Source: Aquisalimonas sp. 2447 (GTDB taxonomy: Bacteria; Pseudomonadota; Gammaproteobacteria; Nitrococcales; Aquisalimonadaceae). Taken from it: a stretch of DNA of 64,000 bases. The stretch is taken from the NCBI RefSeq assembly GCF_012044895.1, contig NZ_CP050695.1:3378501-3442500 (forward strand). The letters run 5' to 3'. The first letter of the stretch is position 1, and each line of letters starts with the position of its first letter. The notes beneath the pieces are model-generated. The model ran no database searches. It worked only from the letters and a program-made list of their open reading frames with translations, and was not told the origin of the DNA. The position numbers and the translations under genes are program-made. Below, piece by piece: positions 16,881 through 25,658 of this stretch.

Positions 16881-17987
16881 TCACTTGCCGTTGAGGATAC
16901 GCCCATAAAGATCCATATGAGCGCTGACCATGACCTCCGTGGAGTAGCGCTCCACGGCCTCTTCCCTGGCAAGCGCACCCATGCGTAAGCGCTTCTCCCT
17001 ATGCAGCAAAATCGCCTCCAAGCCCTGACTCAATGCCTCCACATCGCCCACAGGATACAGGAATCCTGTCTCACCGTGGCGTACTGCTTCGAGGTTACCG
17101 CCTGCATCGGTGCAGACGACAGGAAGCCCGGCACGCATATACTCGAGCAGGGTGTTCGAGAATCCTTCCGATTCGCTGCAAAGGGCCCCTACATGGAAGT
17201 GCTGCAGACATGCGGCCACATCTGACCGTCCACCGAGGAAGTGGACACGCTCACCGACGCCCGTAGCTCTCGCGCGATCCCTTAGTGGCTCGGGATCTCC
17301 GGACCCGACGATGGCCGCATGAACATCCAAACCCTGGCAAGAAAGCAGAGCAACAGCGTCCACGAGATCCTCAATACGCTTTATCGGGCGTATGTTGGCG
17401 ACCAGGCCGACAATCATGGCTCCGGACTCCTGGAGCGACAGCAGCTCCGGCACGGGCGGGGATGAACCGCTAAGCACGGGCAACGCGTTGTAGATAACAT
17501 GACAACGATCCGCCGAAACTCCCTCTGCTTCCCGCGTCCCCCGCGCCACGGCCTCGCTGTTGCAAACATAACCTGCCGCTACTCGGCTGGTTCTCCGCAG
17601 CACAGCGCGGTAAGCAGGCGTGTACCAATAGCCGAGGTCCCGGCGCGACACCAGTGTACGGATACCCGATAGGCGGAACATTGGGGGGGCCACGACCGAC
17701 GCATCAATCATGAACGTCTGAGCGACCCGCACACCCCCTCGCGCTAGGTCACGCCCTACGCGCCAGAGTGCTACCCAGGTGGCTAGCTCTGCAGTCTTCC
17801 CGCAACCAAGTATCCTGACGGGGCAAGGAACATCACCTCGCTCCAAGTACGTGGACGACTGCAAGGAAACAAGTTCGCAAGAGATGCCGTTTTCCTGAAG
17901 CCCTTCGATCAGATGAAGCAGCTGCCCCTCTGTGCCTGCAAAAGGGTTGCTAACCCCATCGACCACGAAGGCGACTTTGTACATCAT
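16881..17987 (-). CDS. Glycosyltransferase family 4
   Basis: 368-residue GT-B enzyme: N-terminal YKVAFVVDGVSNPFAGTEGQLLHL, C-terminal GLVANIRPIKRIEDLVDAVALL and the E-x7-E motif in SESEGFSNTLLEYMRAGLPVV. First gene of the compact minus-strand EPS operon (17987 to 9242). A 229-bp spacer separates it from the divergent glycosyltransferase at 18217; I see no strong sigma-54 or CRP-like site in that spacer. Specificity unknown. Confidence 0.9.
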   Translation of the reverse strand: MMYKVAFVVDGVSNPFAGTEGQLLHLIEGLQENGISCELVSLQSSTYLERGDVPCPVRILGCGKTAELATWVALWRVGRDLARGGVRVAQTFMIDASVVAPPMFRLSGIRTLVSRRDLGYWYTPAYRAVLRRTSRVAAGYVCNSEAVARGTREAEGVSADRCHVIYNALPVLSGSSPPVPELLSLQESGAMIVGLVANIRPIKRIEDLVDAVALLSCQGLDVHAAIVGSGDPEPLRDRARATGVGERVHFLGGRSDVAACLQHFHVGALCSESEGFSNTLLEYMRAGLPVVCTDAGGNLEAVRHGETGFLYPVGDVEALSQGLEAILLHREKRLRMGALAREEAVERYSTEVMVSAHMDLYGRILNGK

Positions 17988-18216
17988 ACACGGGGCCTCT
18001 AATTGCCCGCAGCGCTCTTAACGGCGCGACCCAAGGCAAGGTACCATCATTCACTTGGCGCTGGGGAGAGCGGGCTACGGCGAAGCCGTACCAGCGTTCG
18101 GCCACACGCACTCGCAGCCCCACAGTTTCGTTCTCCTTCGGTAACAGCGGTATCCCTGCGGCAGCATCGACATACTAACGGAAACGACACGACACCACGA
18201 TAAACAGGGTCAGACA

Positions 18217-19353
18217 ATGCCAGAGAGTCCGCGATTCGTTGGCGTAATGCAAAATATCCCCTTTCAACACCGAAAAGGGTCCGCTTTTTACAATCTGCTA
18301 ACTCAACTCGAGCATACAGGGCTGTCATCCGGCATCTTGGATGTAGATATGCCCCTCACCCTCAAACGCGCCTTCACGCTTATGAACGCATCATACTCGC
18401 AGGACATTTGGAAGTTTAAGAACCAGCTTGACATCCGGCGCCGCTACTTCGGAAGTTTTTGGGCCCAACGACGAATCGCACAAACAACATTGAACTTCAA
18501 CGCGATCCTTCAGATAGGATCCACGTTCGATCTTTCCCCCTACGCGAGAAGACACGACATCCCCTGCTTCTCCTATCATGACAACAACATTTACGGTTAC
18601 CTGGCGGGCAAGAATAACCTCCCAGAACGTCCTCGCCTAATCCGCAAAGCAGTCAATTTCGAAAAGACCGTTTACCAGAACCTCACCGGTGTATTCACCA
18701 TGAGCCGAACACTCCGTAATCGATTCATAGACGACTTCCGGCTACCTGAGGACAAGGTTTTTTATGCAGGTTTCGGATGTCCGTTTGCAGGCCTTCATCT
18801 CCCAGTGAAAGACTATACAAGAAAAACGATTCTTTTTGTGGCCTCTCACAGCTTCTCGCAAAAAGGGGGCGAAATACTTCTCGAAGCTTTCCGCAAGGTT
18901 CGAAAAACCCACCCTGATGCGCGCCTAATCTTGGCGGGCCAAACACTCTCAATCGACCAACCAGGAGTCGAATGTGTTGGCTTTCTCGACAAGAGATCCA
19001 AAGAAGGCCTTATTCATTACAGCCAACTCTATCAGGACGCGACGCTATTCGTTCTACCCTCGTATAACGAGGCTTTCGGGGAGGTTTTCTTGGAAGCCAT
19101 GGCGCATAAGGTTCCGTGCATCGGCACTGACTGTTGCGCGATGCCAGAGATTATTTGCCAAAACAACTCGGGCAGCGTAATCCCTCCAGGCGACTCGTCC
19201 GTACTCGCCGACGAAATTCTCCAGTATTTCGAAAACCCAAATACGCTGGAACAGTTGGGCAGGCATGCTTACGAGGTGATCAATACTGAGTACACATGGG
19301 AAAACGTCATAGACCGAATCCGCCAACACGCATCTGAGCGCATGCTTTCTTAA
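18217..19353 (+). CDS. Glycosyltransferase family 4
   Basis: 378-residue GT-B glycosyltransferase. Motifs: ILFVASHSFSQKGGEILLEAFRKV (donor-domain entry), PGVECVGFLDKRSKEGLI, and the E-x7-E motif in PSYNEAFGEVFLEAMAHKVP. The N-terminal acceptor domain is atypical (MPESPRFVGVMQNIPFQHRKGSAFYNLL). It is the only plus-strand glycosyltransferase in this block, and its DNA is AT-richer than the operon to its left, hinting at separate acquisition. Confidence 0.88.
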   Translation: MPESPRFVGVMQNIPFQHRKGSAFYNLLTQLEHTGLSSGILDVDMPLTLKRAFTLMNASYSQDIWKFKNQLDIRRRYFGSFWAQRRIAQTTLNFNAILQIGSTFDLSPYARRHDIPCFSYHDNNIYGYLAGKNNLPERPRLIRKAVNFEKTVYQNLTGVFTMSRTLRNRFIDDFRLPEDKVFYAGFGCPFAGLHLPVKDYTRKTILFVASHSFSQKGGEILLEAFRKVRKTHPDARLILAGQTLSIDQPGVECVGFLDKRSKEGLIHYSQLYQDATLFVLPSYNEAFGEVFLEAMAHKVPCIGTDCCAMPEIICQNNSGSVIPPGDSSVLADEILQYFENPNTLEQLGRHAYEVINTEYTWENVIDRIRQHASERMLS

Positions 19354-19392
19354 AGCGCACACCAAAACAGCTGATCCTTATTCTTTTTTAGG

Positions 19393-20526
19393 CTACTCAC
19401 ATAGCTCGCGCTTTAAGACATCGGACCTCGACAACATTGACAAGAAAAGTCTCGTATACCTCCCGTCAAGAGATTCTTTTCTCGGAAAATAATCAGCAGC
19501 CACCAACGCGATCGACATTGCCATCAGGGCTTTCCTTGTCTCGCTTGTTACTGTCCAATTCTGTCCAGCTTTTTTGATCATTTCATCAATCTCATCATCG
19601 TATTTCCCGTCAAAGTAAGATTCAATTAAATACTCCAGATTGCCTATACTCCCCGAAGGCCTATACCACAAAAATGCCATTGCGTCGCGGTAACATGGAT
19701 TCCACCTCATAGGGAAAACATCGATAACGTTTGCACAGTCTTTATCATCAACAATGATATTGTTAATATGAGGATCCGCAATAGAAATAGACAAAGGGAG
19801 ATCCCGCACTCTCCTGATCCACTCTTTATCGGTAAAATGCCTTCTTATACTCTCAGGAATGAGTTCGACATTTCCATTTGGCATTATCCTTTCGATTGCC
19901 TCTTCGCTATCCCCCATCGACTCGGCCATTAACTCTCTATGGTAATAAAAAACTTGCTTCATAACGAGAAACTGATCTCTCTTATCAAGGTCAGTTATCC
20001 GACGCCCGTCAATCAGCTGCTCCTTCATGAACGCCCCATCACCACTAGCTTCAAAATATGGTGATGCAACATACTTTGCCCAGCGCCGCCTCAACTCTAT
20101 TTGCTTTCCAGTAAAGCCTTTGCCGTCACTTGTATGCAAGACTCTCCCCCCCGCAGGATCCACAAGAAGGCAACCCGAAAAGTTTTTATTCTGAGATGCT
20201 TTTTTAATGATTATTGAGTAGCCGGCATCACTCCTGCCTCTTGAAAAAAATAAATACGGGGGAACACCCCTGATTATTAGCCTTATAATACTCTTCACAC
20301 TCAGCGCGCGCCTCCGACCAGATTTCGTCAAAACCAAGTGCGCAGGGATTTTTGATTTCCAATGCACCCATATATTATCTCCATGGCGCCAATACAAACC
20401 AGGAACTAGGAGATCTCGGAACCTTCTAGCTTTCCGAAACCCCTTAATTGGCCAATCGATATCTTGAATAATCACTGTCCATTTACTTTCGCGTGCAGCC
20501 TCTTTTCTGAAAAACATATTTTTCAC
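19393..20526 (-). CDS. Kinase-like (aminoglycoside/choline-kinase-fold) protein, function unknown
   Basis: 377 residues with no confident family name. The C-terminal half carries SIADPHINNIIVDDKDCANVIDVFPM, which resembles the catalytic loop H-G-D-L-H-x-x-N and following metal-binding Asp of aminoglycoside/choline/lipopolysaccharide kinases: catalytic Asp in ADPH, Asn in INN, second Asp in NVID. FMKEQLIDGRRITDL could be the hinge. A phosphotransferase acting on a sugar of the EPS is possible but inferred. The gene is markedly AT-rich and shares the locus with glycosyltransferases only. It follows the upstream IS1380-like scar at 20551-20594. Confidence 0.6.
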   Translation of the reverse strand: MKNMFFRKEAARESKWTVIIQDIDWPIKGFRKARRFRDLLVPGLYWRHGDNIWVHWKSKIPAHLVLTKSGRRRALSVKSIIRLIIRGVPPYLFFSRGRSDAGYSIIIKKASQNKNFSGCLLVDPAGGRVLHTSDGKGFTGKQIELRRRWAKYVASPYFEASGDGAFMKEQLIDGRRITDLDKRDQFLVMKQVFYYHRELMAESMGDSEEAIERIMPNGNVELIPESIRRHFTDKEWIRRVRDLPLSISIADPHINNIIVDDKDCANVIDVFPMRWNPCYRDAMAFLWYRPSGSIGNLEYLIESYFDGKYDDEIDEMIKKAGQNWTVTSETRKALMAMSIALVAADYFPRKESLDGRYTRLFLSMLSRSDVLKRELCE

Positions 20527-20550
20527 CGTTTACCGTGAATGACTCATCGT

Positions 20551-20594
20551 CAGGGTAGGAAAAGGATGACGCAGCACCCGAATCCCTTGCAATC
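20551..20594. repeat. IS1380-end relic
   Basis: About 44 bp that closely match bases 5184-5228, the sub-terminal left end of IS1380 copy 2: both start CAGGGTA, contain GAAAAGGATGACGCAGC and continue AATCCCTT. No transposase sequence follows. It is probably a solo scar of a related element, placed just upstream of the kinase-like gene. Confidence 0.65.
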
Positions 20595-20986
20595 CAGCTA
20601 ACCCGCAGCGGACGATTCTTCCGGGCTGAGTGACTATTATATGCTGAGGGCTTTGGTTGAGACAGAATACGGCGGATTCGAGGGTGGCGACCCAGAAGGA
20701 GGCTTGCATGCGCGAATCGGATCAAGGGGGGTGCTCGAAGTCTGTTGGTCACGCTCAGGAAACCTCCCCCAAGTGCCGACGTGTTTCCGCTTGTCAGCGA
20801 TGGCTGTCCGCGTCGATCCTGGGGGGGGGCTGCCATCAGCCGGCAAAGATGTAGCGCCACTTCGGTCATCCGACAAAACGTCGAGGCGCGACGCGGCAGA
20901 GACCGTGCATCCGTCACAGAACACCTGCTGGCATCTGCTATCCTCTCAAACATTGGAGTATATTTACGAACGATTGAGGTGTAATT
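20595..20986. other. Intergenic region without recognisable gene
   Basis: About 390 bp between the kinase-like gene (minus) and the secreted protein (plus). The open frames here look like shadows, with no family motif. A run of nine G at 20821-20829 and low-complexity composition suggest decayed mobile-element DNA. The only functional signal I can support is the GAGGTG ribosome site at 20975-20980 for the downstream GTG start. Confidence 0.5.
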
Positions 20987-22414
20987 GTGTACCGGACATT
21001 TTTTTGTGCTGCTGGTTCTGTCTTGATGCTCGGCTTCCTATTCCCTGGTGCGGCTCTTGGTGCGCCAGAAGTCACCGGCGTCACAGCGAGCGAAGACAAC
21101 GTGGGCAACGAAAATGAGTCGACTCTTACTATCTACGGATCAGGTTTTGGCGATAAGGAGCATGGATCAGCCGTTCTGCACGATTTCGCTACCCACGACT
21201 ACGAGCGCGGAGTTCTCAACGACTTACATAGCAGCCTTGGTGACCTTGCGGAAATTCCCAGCGGTCAGGATGTCGGTGAAGGTAACGCGCGGTGGGGAGA
21301 TACAGGCGGAACCGGCGTACATATGGTGCGCAACAGAGAGAAGCGCCATGATGGTTCTGATGGCCATTATTACGGACACCGCGGCGGTTCTCGACTGAGT
21401 TGGCCTGTCGCGCATGGTGGTCGGCAGAACAGGGACGAATGGGCAGGTGACCGTCACATTTATTACGCATTCTGGTTGCGTACTTGGCATAACGTAGCCT
21501 ACAGGTGGCGGATCGAAACGTCGTCAAAGGTTTTCCGCGAATTCAACTACACCGTTGCTGATCGTCGAGACGTGGCTCCTGGGCGGAATCCGCAGGAGGG
21601 TGAGGCCATCACGGTTGGTGACCAAAAAGGCGTCTTAGTGGGGGTAGAGGAAGGTACCGATATTGATGTTGTCACCTTGGCGATACCTGGCAACCATAAC
21701 GCCAACAGGCTACGGGGCGAAACTATAACTGGTCTGGATTCCGGCGCCACAGCTGTTTTTCCAGATTCAAGAAACGACGATCCCGGTTACACAGAGCCGA
21801 GAATCTCAACGAGTCGCGTATGGCAAACCCCTAGCAGAAGCGGCTATAGCTCTTACTCTTGGGGCCGATCAGGGCCTTCGCCTGTATCATCCAGCGACAA
21901 TGTTCGCCCGTTGATGAGCGGCGGTGAATGGCATTTGTATGAATGGGAAATGACCCTGGCAGAAGAAACCGAAGATATAGAAATCGTTGCAAGACTTGAT
22001 GGAAAGGAGATTGCACGCGGCGCGCCGACACCACGCCTCGACTACAAGAATTGGGATCCTACGTTCGGCGGACCGACGATTGCCCAGGTTGGTCCAAACA
22101 TTGGTGGCAATCTAAACTACTGGGAGATCGATGAAATCTACCTTGACAACAGCCGCCAGAGAGTTGTTTTGGCCGATGCAGAGACGCTGACTGAAGCGAG
22201 CCGCTACGAAATTCAAACACCGGTTACTTGGCGAGATGATGAGATTAAAGTACTTCTAAATTACGGTACATTGTCATCCGACAATGAATTGTTTGTCTTC
22301 GTTTTCGATGAAACCGGGACACCTTCGGAGAAGGGAAAGCGTTTGTGTAGCAATGACTGCAGCGCACGGCCAGAGGCACCAAGAACACTAGAGTTTTCTC
22401 AAACTGCCCGGTGA
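20987..22414 (+). CDS. Secreted protein of unknown function with IPT/TIG-like N-terminus
   Basis: 475 residues. GTG start chosen because GAGGTG ends 6 bp upstream and a clear signal peptide follows (MYRTFFCAAGSVLMLGFLFPGAALGA). Next comes an IPT/TIG-like segment (PEVTGVTASEDNVGNENESTLTIYGSGFG). The middle is rich in His, Trp and Tyr (DGSDGHYYGHRGG, HIYYAFWLRTWHNVAYRW) and the C-terminal part (WEIDEIYLDNSRQRVVL) looks like a beta-sandwich. It may bind or process the extracellular polysaccharide, by location only; I do not recognise a catalytic motif. No PEP-CTERM tail or lipobox. Confidence 0.7.
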   Translation: MYRTFFCAAGSVLMLGFLFPGAALGAPEVTGVTASEDNVGNENESTLTIYGSGFGDKEHGSAVLHDFATHDYERGVLNDLHSSLGDLAEIPSGQDVGEGNARWGDTGGTGVHMVRNREKRHDGSDGHYYGHRGGSRLSWPVAHGGRQNRDEWAGDRHIYYAFWLRTWHNVAYRWRIETSSKVFREFNYTVADRRDVAPGRNPQEGEAITVGDQKGVLVGVEEGTDIDVVTLAIPGNHNANRLRGETITGLDSGATAVFPDSRNDDPGYTEPRISTSRVWQTPSRSGYSSYSWGRSGPSPVSSSDNVRPLMSGGEWHLYEWEMTLAEETEDIEIVARLDGKEIARGAPTPRLDYKNWDPTFGGPTIAQVGPNIGGNLNYWEIDEIYLDNSRQRVVLADAETLTEASRYEIQTPVTWRDDEIKVLLNYGTLSSDNELFVFVFDETGTPSEKGKRLCSNDCSARPEAPRTLEFSQTAR

Positions 22415-22646
22415 GCCGTTTGGTGCCGGTGGTCTGCCACCACTTGCCTGAGCGCATCCGCTGGCTTGTTATGAGTCGCCTCCTGGCGTTCCTGCTGCAC
22501 CGCGAGTACTGCGCTCACCAATTGATGTCCCGGACATACCGATAGCCAGCGACTGACATACGGCATCCAGAGCCGACGTCCGTGAACCCAATTCAGCCGG
22601 GCAAGGTCATCGGCCCCGTATTTTAACTACTGCGAAGGCAGTTAGA

Positions 22647-23621
22647 TCAGCGTTTCCTTAAGTCCTGTTCCAACACATCGAGAGCCTCTGACACACTTTG
22701 GTTTAGAGAGTTGTAAGTCGCTGGCAACAACTGCCGGAGCCGCGAGGATTCACTGCAAGCCACTCGTATCGCTCGTGCGATTGATCTCTTCTGATTAGTC
22801 GTAAAAACCGCCCCTGGAGCAAACGCTCCTCTCAAAGCAGTGGTGTCGGACAGGATCGGGGGAACACCCGACGCAACCGCCTCGTAAGCACCGCAATTCA
22901 GGCAACTCTGACGAGTTGTAAGAACAATCACAGAAAGGGCGCCCACCATAAGGGCATCATAATCTGGATCGGGGACGAATCCAAGAAATCTCACGTTAGC
23001 GGGACGGCCATTCGCCAAAGCACTCGGTTTTGGGTGGCCTGTGAATAAGAGATCCACGCCTAGATCCACAACCAGTTCCGCTGCCGCCAAGATCTCTTCA
23101 TAGGGCTCATCCTCTGACCAACTGCACACGACCAAAATGTAAGGACGTTCGCTTTCAATACGACGTCTGGCGTCTTCAGTAACTGGGTCGGTTCCCGGAA
23201 CCGGGAGAGGATCAGGGCAGACGACTGCGTGCCCCCCATGAGATTGGACGTCTTCAACCAACTCACGATTAGAAACGATTGAAATTGTTGCTCTACGCTT
23301 TACGAAATTCGCCATTCGCTGCAGAAGCACGGAGCGACCGTCTAAAGGTTGAATGCCCGCGTTGTGCTGATCGACTACTAACTGATAACGAAAAAAAGGC
23401 TTTAAGACAACGGCAAGAACCGCCAATACGATCGAGGGGTTCTGGCAAAAGAGGACATTTGGACGTCGCTGGACTAAAAGCCGTACTGTCCGAGCGCCAA
23501 GCTCGAGGTACCTGATAAGTCTTGGGCGGTTGACGGTTAATACATGCAATTCCGCACCGACCAGCTCTGCCATGCCGACATTCCGACGCTGTTTTACCCA
23601 CGTTATCCAGAGTCTTCTCAT
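22647..23621 (-). CDS. GT-B fold glycosyltransferase, non-canonical motif
   Basis: 324 residues with GT-B architecture: CQNPSIVLAVLAVVLKP, LVVDQHNAGIQPLDG, YILVVCSWSEDEPYEEILAAAELV, RFLGFVPDPDYDALM. Where GT4 enzymes have E-x7-E, this protein has SCLNCGAYEAVASGVPP: the second Glu is present but the first position is Ser. It could use another residue or belong to a different GT-B family. Its start overlaps the upstream glycosyltransferase stop by 4 nt, so they are co-translated. Last gene of the minus-strand glycosyltransferase block 26849-22647. Confidence 0.8.
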   Translation of the reverse strand: MRRLWITWVKQRRNVGMAELVGAELHVLTVNRPRLIRYLELGARTVRLLVQRRPNVLFCQNPSIVLAVLAVVLKPFFRYQLVVDQHNAGIQPLDGRSVLLQRMANFVKRRATISIVSNRELVEDVQSHGGHAVVCPDPLPVPGTDPVTEDARRRIESERPYILVVCSWSEDEPYEEILAAAELVVDLGVDLLFTGHPKPSALANGRPANVRFLGFVPDPDYDALMVGALSVIVLTTRQSCLNCGAYEAVASGVPPILSDTTALRGAFAPGAVFTTNQKRSIARAIRVACSESSRLRQLLPATYNSLNQSVSEALDVLEQDLRKR

Positions 23622-24724
23622 GAAAAGAGCGCTCTCTCATAGAGCTGTGTGTACTCGCAACAAACCCGGGGAGGCGCGAACTTTGTCAGACATTGCCTTA
23701 CAACATCACTCGGCGCATACTTCGGCCCATTGAGCGCGTCCAAGATCGATTTCTCCAGTCCATGAGAATTTCCTGGTTCCGCCATGTACGAGGGCTCATA
23801 CCCTTCCAGCATATATTCGATTGCTCCAACACGGGTCGCTATAATCGGTAGGCCAAGAAACATCGCCTCAAGGACGGTCATAGGCATACGCTCTGAGCGT
23901 GACGGCAGAATATAGGCATCGGCACTCTTCATTGCGGCGACCGGATGGTCCGTGAACCCTTTCATATTAACGACTTCCGCCAACCCCTGAGAGTCAATCC
24001 ATCTGCGGAAGTCTTGGCCAAGCTCACCTTCCCCGTAAAGATCGAGTCGAACAGCTACGCCACTACGGTGCAACCGCCCCAAAGCAGTCAACAACTCTTC
24101 TACGCCCTTTTCTGCCGACAGGCGGGCCAAAGCGACGAGCTTAAACGGTGACGTGCTTGGGCCGCGGCGCTCTGCCCATCCTTCATCTTCTTGGTACAAA
24201 TCTCCAGGCAAAGGATTCGGTATAAAAACCTTGTTCTTCTTCGAATTTAAACAAGCATCCGAATCCGTAGGAACGAGGCTTGCCGCATAATAACGAGTCC
24301 GAACAAGAAATTGATCGACAGAACGCCTAAGATTGAAAGTCGGTGCGAGCATAGGTGCAGTGTAGCCATGGCAGGTGCACACGCGCGCGGCACCTTTGAA
24401 CTGGCTCTTAGGCCACACCCCTAGAAGTATATTGAACTTGTAACCGTGCGAATGAAGAACTTGGATGCGGTGCCGCTTGGCCCATCGCAGTATCCGGTAG
24501 GCCTCAGAAAGATTCAGGCCCGGCTTCATGCGCCACGGCAAAACCGACACCCCGATGCGCCGTGCCTCCCTTTCCAAGGGTTTTTCAACGGTTTCTGGAT
24601 CACCCGCGCTGAGAATAGTTGGCTCAAGACCTTGTTTGATCTGCTCCTCGGCCAACGCCAAGAGCATCCGCTCGGCCCCATATAGCCCACCACTGTCGAT
24701 CAGATGGAGAACACGCAGGCCCAT
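23618..24724 (-). CDS. Glycosyltransferase family 4
   Basis: 368-residue GT-B enzyme. N-terminal RVLHLIDSGGLYGAERMLLALAEEQ, HSHGYKFN near residue 93; C-terminal LVALARLSAEKGVEELLTALGRL and the E-x7-E motif in PSRSERMPMTVLEAMFLGLPII. 3 bp after the upstream GT2 gene and 4-nt overlap with the downstream GT-B gene indicate an operon. Probable EPS side-chain or backbone transferase. Confidence 0.9.
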   Translation of the reverse strand: MGLRVLHLIDSGGLYGAERMLLALAEEQIKQGLEPTILSAGDPETVEKPLEREARRIGVSVLPWRMKPGLNLSEAYRILRWAKRHRIQVLHSHGYKFNILLGVWPKSQFKGAARVCTCHGYTAPMLAPTFNLRRSVDQFLVRTRYYAASLVPTDSDACLNSKKNKVFIPNPLPGDLYQEDEGWAERRGPSTSPFKLVALARLSAEKGVEELLTALGRLHRSGVAVRLDLYGEGELGQDFRRWIDSQGLAEVVNMKGFTDHPVAAMKSADAYILPSRSERMPMTVLEAMFLGLPIIATRVGAIEYMLEGYEPSYMAEPGNSHGLEKSILDALNGPKYAPSDVVRQCLTKFAPPRVCCEYTQLYERALFS

Positions 24725-24727
24725 GGC

Positions 24728-25609
24728 TCAGCCTTTCTCCTTGCCCATAGCAACAGCCAGTCCGCGCTGCGGATCAAGCACGCCAGCCAGTAGGAGATGC
24801 GGCAACGCCTTCGACGTGCGCCCCTGGGACCGGAACACCTGGGACATGCGGTAGTGGAGCACGGCCCGGCGCCGGCGGACGACTGACTTTGGGTACGGGT
24901 AGCGCTCGGCCGCTCGCCTGAGGATCTCGAAGCCCGTTTTCCAGCGCACATCCTGCCGGCGCGCGCTGATGGACTCTCCGTGACGGCGATAATAGAAGAG
25001 ATATTTCGGAATATAGGCCATGGTAGTGATTTCCGCGACGCGCAACAGCATGTCGTGGTCTTGAGCAGAGCGGAAGCTCTCTTCGAAGCGACCGGCTTGG
25101 TCAAAGACGGCCTTGCGCACCATGGCGTTCTGCGGCAGCAGGAAGTAGCAGTCGAGCAGGAGTCGGCCGGGGTCGTTTTCTTCCCGGTGATCCTCTGGGA
25201 GCATCTTGTAGAGGATGTTGTCGTTCTCGTCCACCGCGTGGCCGTTGGAATAGACGAGCCCGATCTCCGGGTGGCGTTCCAGATAGTCCACCTGCACAGC
25301 GAGTTTGTTGAGGACGAACATGTCGTCGCTGTCTAGCACGCAGATATATTCACCCTGCGCCTGGTCCAGGGCGCAATTGAGGGTGGCGGACTGGCCTTTG
25401 TTGGCGCGCTCCGGATGGGTGAGGAGCGTGAGTTTTCCTTCACTCTCGTACCGCTGAAGAATCTCGTACGTGCCGTCGGTTGAGCCGTCATCGCCCACGA
25501 TCAACTCGACGTGCGGGTATGTTTGCCCCAGCACGGAGTCCACCGTCCGCTCGATGTAGGCGGCCCGGTTGTAGGCGGGAATGACGACGCTGACAAGTTT
25601 CTCTTTCAC
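24728..25609 (-). CDS. Glycosyltransferase family 2
   Basis: 293 residues from a GTG start at 25609 (VKEKLVSVVIPAYNRAAYIER); the frame extends further upstream but with non-family sequence (rich in Arg, Gly, Pro) that overlaps the preceding gene. An AAGGGC precedes the GTG. GT-A motifs: IVGDDGSTDGTYEIL, CVLDSDDMFVLNK (DxD), and AQDHDMLLRVAE. Soluble transferase for EPS repeat-unit assembly; donor unknown. Confidence 0.88.
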   Translation of the reverse strand: MKEKLVSVVIPAYNRAAYIERTVDSVLGQTYPHVELIVGDDGSTDGTYEILQRYESEGKLTLLTHPERANKGQSATLNCALDQAQGEYICVLDSDDMFVLNKLAVQVDYLERHPEIGLVYSNGHAVDENDNILYKMLPEDHREENDPGRLLLDCYFLLPQNAMVRKAVFDQAGRFEESFRSAQDHDMLLRVAEITTMAYIPKYLFYYRRHGESISARRQDVRWKTGFEILRRAAERYPYPKSVVRRRRAVLHYRMSQVFRSQGRTSKALPHLLLAGVLDPQRGLAVAMGKEKG

Positions 25610-25658
25610 TGCGTTTGCCCTTGCTGTTCCGTACCTGCGGATGCGCCGTTGGTGGTCA

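Noticed and set aside
22415-22646. Short plus-strand frame after the secreted protein (LPERIRWLVMSRLLAFLLHRE)
   Set aside because: Under 45 codons, no start with a ribosome site, no recognisable family; possibly a relic but not supportable.
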